Shown here: positions 25,101-34,690 of the stretch, piece by piece
Position numbering within the stretch: the stretch's first letter is position 1
Layout: every line of letters starts with the position of its first letter
Origin: Serinus canaria
Lineage: Eukaryota; Chordata; Aves; Passeriformes; Fringillidae
Assembly (NCBI RefSeq): GCF_022539315.1
Contig: NC_066316.1
Span: 27,281,245 to 27,345,244 of the forward strand
Reading direction: 5' to 3'
DNA: 64,000 nucleotides
Notes under the pieces: generated by a model
The model's database searches: none
What the model was told of the DNA's origin: nothing
The model's input: the letters and a program-made list of their open reading frames with translations, nothing else
Program-made: the position numbers and the translations under genes

Positions 25101-28100
25101 TAATATTATATAATTAAGAACACAGTAAGTCACGTGTAATTTTCAACATTATATTCAAGTTTAAAACAGTGCTTGTTTTGACTTCCTATCCCTACTTTTT
25201 AAGTTGTATTTACAAAGGCACTGCTGGATCATGTGCAAGATTCATCATGCACAGGTCAGTGTCAGGTCTCCCCTTTATTTGACAACCATCATATAGAATT
25301 GCACAATGTTTTTACTTCAGTAGAATATGTGCTGGAAATTTTACTTCCTTCAAACACATATAGAGTGAGATCTAGCATATGAACACCAAAAATAAAAAGC
25401 TGTTTTTCTGAATCACTGTCTTTAAATAAATCTTTGTCAGAAAAGCTTCCATATGTCTGTAGTCACAAATACAAAAACCACCCATCAACCAGGAAGTTTT
25501 CTTTTCTTTACAAAAATTCCATTATATATTTTTTACACCAATTCTGTCCATTTCTATTCAGAGAAATATCAGAAACTTTAGATTAGGACTTACCCATTTT
25601 TACTGAATACCCGTATCCATGCCTGTATGTTTGGTCCCAGCAAACACAAGCATTGTAAAGTAGTAAATGTAGACAGAAGAACTGCAAACAAAAATGTCTC
25701 AGTCACTAACCTACAAAAAGAAAAAGAATATTACAAAATTAAGTGAGGTGGTTGCTAATGTTCTAAAAGTTCCAAGATTTAGGAAGAAAAAAGCCCCTCT
25801 AACTCAACTTGTGAAAGCATGTGTGCTTTCTTAAACCTCATATAAAAGAATTAAATATTTTCTTCTTACTCTGTAGAATGGTAAAGGAAGCTGGAAAGAG
25901 TTCTGCTGTTATCTCAAGAGTGAGATGTAGTGATTTTCTGAAATGCCTGAGACCTGTAACATTTTTAAAAACCCCCAGGTGTACCTCACATAGATCATTA
26001 GTTCTAAATTGAAGTATGTTTGGATACTTACTACATTATTCCATTCATTTTTCCTGGTGTGACAGCAACCATGAAACCAAACTACACGAAACTATTGTTA
26101 GCCAGCTACTTAGTTTATCTCTCAAAACCCAGGTTGCTTCACACTTCTTTCCTTAGACTTTCATATAAGTTAAAACACTAATATCAAAAGGATGAAAGAC
26201 AGGCAAGATGTGTGGTTTAGAAACTTATAGGGAAAAGGACTGAATGAAGCTCCAAAAAATGCTTGTGCCCATATGCTTAACATAAAAATTAAAGTAAATG
26301 GAATTGTTTGTAACTGTGTTACAATTTTTATTTACAGAAGTCTCTTTTAAGAGCTGGCTTCCAAAAAAACCAACTGAACAAGCAAAGAAACAAACAAAAA
26401 AACCCAACCCAAACCAAACCCAAGAGAAAGCTGAAACCACCTTTCTTCCCCCAGCTAGGAGCTGATCCCTTAACTTCCAGTGTACCAGAAAATACACAAG
26501 TACTTATACCAACATCTGCAAGGAGAGCTGCCCCTTAGAATATTTAGAGAAAGAGAGGGTCTTCTGACTTACTCTATGAGAGGTGCTCCGTAAAGAACAA
26601 TAATCGCATGAAACAGTATGCAAGACATGAAAAAGTATATACAGCATTTTAGAAATCTGGATATCTAAAAAAGAGCAATGAAATATCAGAATAATGCTTC
26701 AAAACAGAACATAAGTAACACACACAGTCTGTATCTTAATAAGAGCATTAGACCCTGATTACTTCTTTAATTCCAGCTGCAGCACAATATAATAGCATGG
26801 CATATTTCAAAACAGTTTTCCATATAATAATACGTTAAATAATTAAAAAACATCACACTCCACCTACAATTGTTTTTGGTGCATCCTATTAAACAGGGCA
26901 AACATACAAAAAAATACAACCAGAAATTACAAGACAACCAGAAGTAATTTTATTGGACATTTTTACACTTTTGTTTTACATCTGACTGTCATATCCATTC
27001 ATTAAAAGGCAACTCTCACAAAAAGTGGAAAAAAAATGCAAGAAAACATACAATATAAAGAAGTCTGCTACATAAAGAATCAAAATTACATTAACTAAAA
27101 CTACATTTTGAACTTGGCATCTTAAATTCTGAATATATTTGAGAAATACCCATAACTTTCTGTAAGTCTGCAAAACACATCATTTTCTATGAACTTAAAA
27201 AACAGTTTCTGGGTACTCACTATCTCATGTAGAAGCAAAACCACTGGGTAAACAGTTCTGGTAAGGTCTGTTCTGATCAGGTCAGCAATGCAAAATCCGT
27301 AACTTTCCTTGTACCCTTATTTTCCTATATTTATTCCTTTCTATATTTATTTCCTGGGATGAAATCTCACCTAGAACATGAAGTGTGCTTCATTTTCAAA
27401 TCACAGATGGTTAAAACACTTGCTTCCCATCATGGTTTAGTGCATTTCACATCCTCCTCGGTCAGCAAAACTAGACAGGAGCTTTGCACACAAAGATATG
27501 CTGGCAGAGATGATTACTTCAATGCTTAAAAACCATCTCAGAGGACTACACCTTGCCTAGCTCAGCAAGTCAGGAGTACAAGACTATCCCCCCGACTTCA
27601 AAACTCTGGGGTATTCCCCCATTGCTGGGTAAGTCGTGTGCTGCTCCAAAATCACTCTGTTCCCAAGTATTTCATTGGGATTCATATCTTTAATGCTCCC
27701 TGTTGCAAACTGTAACTACAAAAAGTTTCTCCCAACTTTAGATTCTTCTGCATGCAAATTTCATAACTCCATCATACAAGGAAATGCAGACATTTTAATA
27801 CTTTTCCATAGATTTTTTTTAGTCATTAAAATGTAGCACAGCATCTCTTTCATGCGTCAAATGCTGACTTTTTTTTTTTCCTTTTAAAGTTATTACAAAC
27901 TTACAACTACACACGAGACACGTGTGATGACATTTTTTCCTGGTATACCCACTTATCAAGAAGATAAGCCAGGCCTGGACTACAAAATGAGTTCTGTGCC
28001 ATTTAATTTTTCCAGGTTTTGCCACCACGCAAATTCTTGGGACTACAAACAACGTTGCACTGACAAGAAACGGGAAAGCATAGACTCACTCACCTGAACA

Positions 28101-28530
28101 GGTTATTTGCAGGTAGAGAAAGTTTAACATCATGAAAATACTGAAAAATTTGCTTCAAAAGGTGCTACACTCAACTGACTAATGGAAAATGGGAATAATT
28201 CACCATCAAAAATTGTCTTCTTTCTCATTTGATTATTTCAGACAATTTGCTTCCCCTCTGTATTGCCTGGTAACAACTTAAGAATGAAAAAAAATATCTT
28301 ACCTTATGAGCAAAGGAACGTCTCTTAGGAGACTGATTTGGTTTAAGGACTAAGTGCAAGATTATATTAAGGGTAGCAACACAAACAGAACAAACACACA
28401 GCCACGTGAGGTGCGTTCCCAGGACGCTGAATCCGTCCAGGAAGAAAGCTGGGGCCACGGCGGTCAGGACGATGGCCAGAGCGCAGAGCAGGTTGGCAGC
28501 CAGGAGCCTCCTGACCTCCGCCTCCCTCAT
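10189..28530 (-). CDS. PIGF: PIGF, GPI ethanolamine-phosphate transferase subunit (complete)
   Basis: PIGF is a polytopic ER membrane protein that stabilises PIGO and PIGG, the enzymes adding ethanolamine phosphate to the third and second mannose of the GPI anchor. Coding exons on the minus strand are 28530-28303, 26664-26573, 25710-25594, 21073-20965 and 10302-10189. They are 228, 92, 117, 109 and 114 bp, giving 219 residues plus TAA, the same length as the human protein. All introns are GT-AG and phases agree (donors gtaaga, gtaagt, gtaagt, gttagt). About six hydrophobic segments are visible, near residues 9-31, 40-62, 80-102, 111-132, 153-175 and 186-205. The signature GAWFGAFPIPLDWDRPWQ spans residues 165-182. 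The tail WNRKQLTYKSR is basic. The start at 28530 is the first ATG after the predicted splice acceptor and aligns with the family N-terminus; the frame stays open upstream without another ATG. The gene is divergent from CRIPT and convergent with RHOQ. Confidence 0.97.
10303..20964 (-). other. PIGF: PIGF intron 4 (10.7 kb)
   Basis: This is the intron between the fourth and last coding exons of PIGF (donor gttagt, acceptor ctcag in the minus sense). It is AT-rich, with no recognisable nested gene, RNA gene or intact mobile element. A minor 11-bp inverted repeat (taaaagtaatc) lies around 18116-18155. The open frames in it, up to 128 codons, match no family I know and lack conserved motifs. Confidence 0.8.
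21074..25593 (-). other. PIGF: PIGF intron 3 (4.5 kb)
   Basis: This is the intron between the GPN-to-SKNG exon and the PIPLDW exon of PIGF. It contains a near-perfect palindrome at 22801-22828, listed separately. I recognise nothing else; no coding exon or RNA gene is visible. Confidence 0.8.
22801..22828. repeat. 13-bp palindrome with 2-nt centre
   Basis: The arms aattacttacttt (22801-22813) and aaagtaagtaatt (22816-22828) are exact reverse complements around the dinucleotide ct. It lies in PIGF intron 3. The size fits either chance or a small fold-back event. Confidence 0.9.
25711..28302 (-). other. PIGF: PIGF introns 1 and 2 (with the exon at 26573-26664 between them)
   Basis: The coding introns are 26665-28302 (1638 bp) and 25711-26572 (862 bp). 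They are AT-rich, with no further gene recognised. A low-complexity A/C-rich tract occurs at about 26385-26425. Confidence 0.8.
26385..26425. repeat. A/C-rich low-complexity tract
   Basis: The run consists of irregular caaac and ccaaa words (for example aacccaacccaaaccaaacc) within PIGF intron 2. It is simple-sequence DNA with no sign of function. Confidence 0.75.
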
Positions 28531-28549
28531 GGCGTCCGGGCAGCCGCAC

Positions 28550-28785
28550 CTGCAACACACCGAGTCCCGCCCCGTCACCGACACGCCGCGGCAGCATCTT
28601 CCCCGGCCGCGACGCGCAGGGAAGAGCTCTGGGCCCGGGCTGGGGGCGAAGGGGAGGATTTTGGGGCAGGAAACAGCGTTTGTTCAAGAAACCAAACCCC
28701 GCGCGGGCCGCGGGCGCCGCTCCCGCCTCTTACCGCGGAGCGCGCGGCGCCGCCCGGCAGCGGAAAGCGGCGGGGCCCGGCCGGC
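28550..28785 (-). other. PIGF: Candidate PIGF 5' UTR: non-coding first exon and a 184-bp intron
   Basis: On the minus strand a strong donor (CG then GTAAGA) has its GT at 28733-28732. A possible acceptor (tgtgttgcag) ends at 28550, just 19 bases before the PIGF ATG. Together they would define a non-coding exon ending at 28734 and an intron of 184 bp (28550-28733). The acceptor has a poor pyrimidine tract, which is the weak point. A non-coding first exon is what I recall for mammalian PIGF. The transcription start would then fall near 28760-28785. Confidence 0.5.
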
Positions 28786-28788
28786 GGC

Positions 28789-28810
28789 ACTTCCGGGGCG
28801 GTGCCGGAAG
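28789..28810. promoter_or_regulatory. Pair of oppositely oriented ETS/GABP-type sites
   Basis: ACTTCCGG (28789-28796) and CCGGAAG (28804-28810) match the ETS core in opposite orientations, 29-50 bp upstream of the CRIPT ATG. The pair sits between the probable start sites of the two genes. Confidence 0.6.
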
Positions 28811-28838
28811 CGGCGGCGGCGGCTGTGGAGGGGCCACC

Positions 28839-31800
28839 ATGGTGTGTGACAAGTGTGAGTACGGGGGTACGGGGCGCCGTGTCCGACCCGCGGGGCCCTG
28901 CCCTGCCCTGCCCTGCCCTGCCCGCGGGGATCTAGGGCTGCCCTGAGCGGAGCAGCAGCCGCAGGTCCCGGGCTGCTCAGGGCCGGCCTCGGGGGGCGGC
29001 TCCCGGTAGGGCCCTGTGTGAGCTGTGATTCTCCGCCTGTGGAGCGTATTAATGTGCATAGTTTAAATGATTCTGTCCTGTATCAGAAATAGCGTGAGCA
29101 GCAGGACCAGGGCAGTGATTGTCCCTCTGTACTCGGCACTGGTGAGGCCGCATCTCGGGTGCTGTGTTCAGTTCTGGGCCCCTCACTACAAAAAGGACAC
29201 TGAGGTGGCGGAGCGGGTCCATAGAAGGGCAGCAGTGCTGGTGAAGGGTCTGGAGCACAAGGTTTGATGGGGAGCGGCCGAGGGTGTTGGGGTTGTTTCG
29301 TCTGGAGAGGAGGAGGCTCAGGAATGGCCTTATTGCCCTCTTCAACTCCCTGGAAGGAGGTTGTAGCCAGGTGGGGATCGGCCTCTTCTGCCGGGCAACA
29401 AGCCACAGGACAAGAGGACATTGTCTTAAACTGGGCCAGGGGATGTTTAGGTTGGACATTCAGAAGAATTTCTTCCTAGTCATGGAGATGAGACATGGGA
29501 ATGGTCTGTCCGGGAAGGGGGTGGAGTCACTGTCCCTGAAGGTGCTTCAGGAAACACTGGACATGGCACTCGGTGCCAAGGTCCAGTTACATGGTGGTGA
29601 TCGGTCACAGGTTGGACTCGATGAATTCAGAGGGCTTTTCCCACCTAATTGACTCTCTGCTTCTGAGTTTTTCTCCTTTGTAATGTTTCCTTATGTAGGC
29701 GAGAAGAAGCTTGGAACGGTGATCACTCCTGATACATGGAAAGATGGTGCAAGAAACACTACAGGTAACCTCAACAAGGTTAAGCAGCTTGGTTTAGAGG
29801 CGTTAAAAAGCCAGCTGGGCACCTCAGCTATGTTACCATCTTAAGTCCAAATATTAAATATAAATATTAAGTCATGTACTTAATCAACCTCCCACGCTGA
29901 TTTAATGCATTGGGAATTTATTTGTTCAGAACTCTATGGTATTGAATTTGTCTGGTTTTGTTTTCTGGTTTTTTTCCTTCTTGCATGGACAATACATAGA
30001 GTATTTAAATGGAGCATAAAGTGTTGTTACCCTGTCCCCTAATGCTGTGCTGAATATTTCATCTCTCTTTGTGACTTTATTTGCATATGTGTAAAAGTTG
30101 TAAATGATTTTTAAAGTATGCCTGAAAGGGGGTTATTGTTGTTTTTTGGTTTTTTTTGTAGAAAGCGGTGGTCGTAAATTAAATGAAAACAAGGCATTGA
30201 CCTCAAAGAAGGCAAGGTTAGTACTTTACACTGAGTTTGGCTAAGAACATCAGTTAGCAAACTAACTGAGGCCTGTTTTCTGCATAGCTGGGCAACTGCT
30301 CCAAACTTGTCCAAAATACAACTTCGTAAATTAAAATTGCAGGGATGATGGTATTTGATTTGTTGGTAAAAATATGTCCATACATATTTCGTGGGTGCTT
30401 TCTGCTCAGTTGTAGAGTATTTTACTGCAGTTCTCATTGGAATTGCTAGGATTTCATGCTTTTGTAGGAAAGAAGCCAAGAATACCCATTTTCTGTGCTG
30501 ATATTGCCAGGATAATCTCTTGAGCATTTCCTTAATGTCTGCAGGACTTTCTGTTTGTAAGGGGCCCAGATGCTGCTGGGAGGTGTTTAAGCTCAAAGTC
30601 ATGTAGTATCTTAATATAAATAAACATTTCAAGTTCTGCTTTTGTGAAGTTGTTGTCTGTGATGGAAGAAATGTCTCTTAATGGGGAAAGTGGCAGCTTT
30701 TCTGGATACTTTGTGTAGCCTCTTAGAAATAATTCTTGTATGTCCCTTTTCTAAATTACAGTTTCTGCTGGCATTTCTGACTGCACCCTCTGGCTTAGAC
30801 TTTTTAGGATGAGGCAGAAAAAAGACTTCATTTCAAGGAGTATAAATAAAGTACTTTTTCTTTTTCCCAGGTTTGATCCTTATGGAAAGAACAAATTTGC
30901 AATATGTCGGATTTGTAAGAGTTCTGTCCACCAGCCAGGGTCCCACTATTGTCAAGGATGTGCCTATAAAAAAGGTGAGTTTCACTGAGTGCCAAAATAC
31001 CACAGTTTGGCTTGGGACAAGAGAGGAGGTACAACACTTAAATTTGTATTTATGAAGAGAAGGTTAAGATGAGATTTAATTGCTATCTTCAGGTACTGAT
31101 AGACAGGCACAGGGAACATGGAGTCAGACTCTAAGGTACACAGTAATGGAATAAGAAATAATGTACATAGGTTAGAATGTAGAAAGTTCTAATTACATAC
31201 AAGGAAAGCAGTTTTTCAGTCTGGGAGTGATCAAATACTCTGGTAGCAGGTAGCATCAGGGGCTGTGGAATCTTTAAAGCAGTTATTCAGGGAATGGCTT
31301 GAACAGTCCTGAGCCAGCACTGTTCTTTCTTATCCAAGTTGGCTGTTTTGAGTGGGGCAGGACTAGAGACTGAAGGAGATTCTTGTAAACTATTGTCATT
31401 CTGTAATTCTGCTTCTTTTAGAATGTTTCTGGTGTCTGAATCAGTACATTTGGAAACTTAATCTTGGCAATTGCATAGAGAACTGTCATCTAACAAGTTT
31501 GATTTTCCTCAAAATCCCAAGCAACCCCAGTCTTCTAAAACTCAGTTTCTTGTTGCAGTCCCATGCTGGTCTCTTCTCTCCCATTTTTTAATAGCTAAAT
31601 CTAAAATTCCTGGATGGAAAAAAGCATCAGTTACATGATTTAATGCCGAAGAGCTCTTACAGCACATGAGGTGAACTGAGTTTTAGGTGTAGAGCTACAG
31701 CTGACCAGTAGTAAGCTTTGTTTATGAAATTATTGGTTCAATACATATGTGCTGTGTCACTGAGTCAGTGGTTTAGCAGCCTGATGTAGGAATGTTGCCT

Positions 31801-33098
31801 GCTAGGTCCTCCCCAGAGGGCTACCTGAACCCCATTCAGTAGAACCTTGTCCTCTTTCCTAAATTTATATCTGGTTTGGGTGGGCTTCAGGATTTGATCT
31901 TTGTCTGTTCGTGAATTTTTCCAGGCTGAACCTGTTTTCTTCATAAAATTAAGAACTTTCTAAGGTTCTAGCTCTGACTATCAAAGATGTCATTAGGGCA
32001 TACTTTTTGAAGCAAATGCAGTCATACAGCTCAGTGCTTCAGCTTTTGCATATCTCTGAAATTGAGAGGCAATCTCAAGTTAATTAATCCTTAGTTTAGA
32101 CCTGAAGTCAATATTTAGTGGGCTGAATTTTCGTCTCTAGAGTAAATCATGTGCCATGTTCCCTGATGTTCTCTTCCCTAATGGACTGCTGGATACGTGT
32201 CCAGTCATGATGTCAGTATATGAAAGCACTCAATTTGGAGAAAGCAGCAGCAGATGCTTTTTTTTTTTGTCTGCAGGTGAATGTTTGTGTAAATTGAGGT
32301 GTGGTCCTACCAGATAAAAGACTTAGCACCTTTCTGCTTTGAAAGGAGAGGGAAAGATTGAGACAACCCACCCCTCTGTCCAGCTTGTGTACATTTTGGT
32401 ACTCTGATCTTTTGACTTGACACGCTTACAGTTTAGGACAAAGTCCTTTGGGACATCAGTGTTCATCACTTCAACTCTCAAGTATTCTTGTTGTTCATTG
32501 TTTTTCACTCCTGCTTTATGAATACCTTTATTCTGTGAAAACATGTTCTAAACTTTCTCAGTTCTCTGAAGCACCCCACCTGTGAGTGACTCATTTAGCA
32601 GTCAGTTTGTTGGCGACTGTATTTTCTTAGTCCTGCTACTGTCTGTCCATCTCAGGCCTTTTTTGTGTACAGGACTTAAACCAGTTAACAATACACCATT
32701 TTAACCTTTTTGTCAGAAGTGAGCTTTTCCTGGCTCTCTTCAGGCATTCCTGCAAATTATAGAGGCTTCCAGTAGTATTGTGAATGATAATGCTCTCAAA
32801 ATAGAGCTTATTTTTTTCAGTGAAAGGATTACACACACACTGCACATATTAATTTGTATTAGAAGTTACAGTATTACTTTTAAGTTTGTACTATCTATTG
32901 AGAACAGATAGATTGCTAATAAGAGCTCATTTGAACAATTTCTTTAGAAAGATGCTTACAAAAACATAGTAACTGTGTTTTTGAGAAGATTTTAATAATT
33001 TTAAAATAATTTACACACTTTGTGTGCTTATAGGCATCTGCTCAATGTGTGGCAAGAAGGTCTTGGATACGAAGAACTACAAGCAAACATCTGTCTAA
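28839..33098 (+). CDS. CRIPT: CRIPT, cysteine-rich PDZ-binding protein (complete)
   Basis: CRIPT is a small Cys-rich protein first described as a partner of the third PDZ domain of PSD-95 that links it to microtubules; later work ties it to the minor spliceosome, and human loss causes a growth disorder. Exons are 28839-28854, 29699-29764, 30162-30216, 30871-30974 and 33034-33098. They are 16, 66, 55, 104 and 65 bp, giving 101 residues plus TAA, the usual family length. Donors are gtgagt, gtaacc, gttagt and gtgagt; introns are 844, 397, 654 and 2059 bp. Four CxxC pairs are visible: C3/C6, C58/C61, C73/C76 and C83/C86, consistent with zinc binding. The C-terminus KQTSV is a class I PDZ ligand. 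The start sits in a perfect Kozak context (gccaccATGg). Only five full codons and one base lie in the first exon, so ORF-based searches miss it. Confidence 0.97.
28895..28922. repeat. (CCCTG)n pentanucleotide repeat
   Basis: About five tandem ccctg units lie just downstream of the CRIPT exon 1 donor, inside the CpG island. Confidence 0.9.
29065..29660 (+). mobile_element. CR1 LINE 3' fragment (5'-truncated, dead) in CRIPT intron 1
   Basis: This is the last part of a CR1 non-LTR retrotransposon, the dominant avian LINE. The first frame, from 29085, reads the C-terminal part of the CR1 reverse-transcriptase ORF, with words such as [27 protein letters not shown] and [12 protein letters not shown] at 29266-29268 and a frameshift move the match to another frame at 29284 ([25 protein letters not shown]). 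The 3' UTR follows, ending near the 'gaattcagagggcttttcccacctaattgac' part (29622-29652). The usual terminal ATTCTATG repeats are absent or degraded. The element lies in sense orientation about 210 bp after the CRIPT first exon and accounts for most of that intron. Confidence 0.93.
29765..33033 (+). other. CRIPT: CRIPT introns 2-4
   Basis: The introns are 29765-30161, 30217-30870 and 30975-33033. All are GT-AG of the major (U2) type; none has the extended U12 donor. I recognise no nested gene or mobile element. A minus-strand open frame of about 170 codons across 30111-30632 overlaps a CRIPT exon in antisense and has no family resemblance. Confidence 0.8.
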
Positions 33099-33500
33099 TT
33101 GTGCTGACTAGTCTTTTTATGAACTTTACCTTCTGTGTCTTTGTACAGTAACTTTTCTCTAAAATTATTTGTGAATATTACTTTCTGGAAGATAGTACTT
33201 GGAATGAGAGGTAAAGACAGCCTGCTTGCCTAAAATGTACATAATATTTGATAATTGTTATTTTAGCACTAATATTAACTGGTATTTAAAGGTAATGGCT
33301 TTCAGCAACTGTTAGAGTTCAAAGGGAAAGAGAAGATCCAAGTGGATGGGTTGAAACTAGATTACCATCAGAACAGAGATCTTTGAGATGAATACTTTTT
33401 TTTCCCTATCACAAGTCTTCTGCTTGTCTCATGGTAATGTTTTGTAGATGTATAAAATACAAACCTGCATCAACTCATTAAAGTATCTTCTTCAGTTGTA
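33099..33500 (+). other. CRIPT: CRIPT 3' UTR with ATTAAA signal
   Basis: The first good poly(A) signal after the TAA is ATTAAA at 33477-33482, followed by a T/G-rich stretch, predicting cleavage near 33495-33510. This gives a 3' UTR of about 400 bp. Confidence 0.6.
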
Positions 33501-33674
33501 TGCCTGTAAGTATTTATAATTATTCTCATTCCAAACCATTATGACCTTGCTCTTCAGATTTTAATGCAATTGTCCTGTTGTATTTTGTTTCTGCCTACAG
33601 TATGGTTGGTTAAATCACAAATTTTTAAGCTAGTGAAATCTGGTGTGTTGCCCTGCCAGTTCTTTCTTTGGCAT

Positions 33675-34224
33675 TGTTGTGGTTTAGCCCCAGCCAGCAA
33701 CCAAGCCTCACTGCTGCCCCCTCACTCCCACACCATCAGGATTGAGGAGATAATTAGAAGGGAAAAAAAAGCCTGAAAACGTGGGATAAAGACAAAGCAG
33801 AGGATTAGTTCACTACTTCCCCTGGGCAGGCAGGTGTTCAGCCATCTTCAGGAGAGCAGGGCCCCATACCCCATTATGGTTTTGTTGGGAAGACAAACTG
33901 ATCACTCAGAATGTCCCCCCTTTCTCCTCTTCCTCCCACTTTATATACTGAGCATGGTGTCAAATGGTCTGGAATATCCCTTTGGTCAGTTTGTGGTCAC
34001 CTGTGCTGGCTGTGTCTCCTCCCAGCCTCCCATACAGCCCCAGCTTCCTTCCCATTGTGGTAGTGCAAAAGGCAGAAAAGGCCGTGGCTCTGTGTAAGCC
34101 TGCTCAGCAATAACAAAAACATCTCTGTATTATCAACTCTGTGTTCAGCACAAATCCAGAACACAGCCCCAGTAACCCACTAACAGTGAAGAAAACGAAC
34201 TCCACCCCATCCAAAACAAGCACA
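33675..34224 (+). mobile_element. Solo LTR of an avian endogenous retrovirus
   Basis: The stretch begins TGTTGTGGTTTAGCCCCAGC and ends ...aagcaca, so it has TG...CA ends and about 550 bp. The start and the internal words (ggtttagccccagccagcaa, gagcatggtgtcaaatggtc, ctgtgctggctgtgtctcct) resemble an LTR family I recall as common in passerine and other neoavian genomes, probably ERVL-like. A TATA-like ttatata at about 33941 supports + orientation. Flanking 5-mers ggcat (33670-33674) and ggctt (34225-34229) differ at one base and may be the decayed target-site duplication. No internal retroviral coding sequence is present, so it is best read as a solo LTR left by recombination. It lies only about 175 bp past the predicted CRIPT 3' end. 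The family assignment is from memory. Confidence 0.8.
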
Positions 34225-34593
34225 GGCTTTAGGACTGATCAGCTATTCCCTTGTTAGCCTCCAAGGAGACTTTACATATGGTATCAGGTGGCCCAATGCA
34301 ATAAAATAATGAGCATCAGCTTCTAAATATCTCAGTCACATAATATTCTGAGGTAGTCTGTCTTTTAAATACTGGGTTTGAGTTCTATGATGTAATTGCT
34401 TATATACATGTCAAATTTAAAAGATCAAAGCAGGCTGCCTGCTTTTCAGCTCTGGTTTGAGACAAGGAGTCAGTCTCAACATGAGAGGCTGACTGTGGCT
34501 CTGCAATTCTTTTGTCTTTTGCTTAGTTTCTGTATATTAAAGCAATTTCTATTATGGAGCATAATAATCACTCCTTTGCATGTATTTTAAGAA

Positions 34594-34690
34594 AAAGAAT
34601 TATTCATTCTTAATTCATGGTTAATTTTTAGTTCATTCTTAATTTAGGGCAAAGAATTATTAATTCTTAATGCATGGTGAAGTTTTTACT
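34594..34690. repeat. Imperfect direct repeat, 57-bp offset
   Basis: The sequence aaagaattattcattcttaa (from 34594) recurs as aaagaattattaattcttaa (from 34651). Both are followed by similar atgg/tt-rich sequence, with about 38 bp recognisably shared. It is probably an old tandem duplication. Confidence 0.7.

Larger units (their letters stand above)
28540..29060. promoter_or_regulatory. CpG-island divergent promoter of PIGF (-) and CRIPT (+)
   Basis: This GC-rich, CpG-rich stretch separates the two start codons (PIGF 28530, CRIPT 28839; 308 bp between them) and runs into CRIPT intron 1. It has no TATA box. Two ETS-type sites in opposite orientation lie 16 bp apart: ACTTCCGG at 28789-28796 and CCGGAAG at 28804-28810. 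GABP/ETS sites are typical of vertebrate bidirectional housekeeping promoters, so shared control of both genes is a fair inference. Long open frames here on both strands reflect base composition, not coding. Confidence 0.85.

Noticed and set aside
28531..28584. 18-codon upstream in-frame extension of PIGF
   Set aside because: The extended frame would begin at GTG, not ATG, and the family N-terminus aligns with the ATG at 28530.
28354..28935. 193-codon plus-strand open frame and several overlapping frames at 28.3-29.06 kb
   Set aside because: They run antisense through the PIGF first coding exon and the GC-rich promoter; low stop-codon density in CpG-island DNA explains them. No domain is visible.
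29049..29459. Minus-strand open frames of 112-136 codons
   Set aside because: They are antisense shadows of the CR1 element, whose sense frames carry the recognisable reverse-transcriptase words.
30111..30632. 173-codon minus-strand open frame
   Set aside because: It overlaps CRIPT exon 3 in antisense and two introns, has no family motif, and is not at a recognisable promoter.
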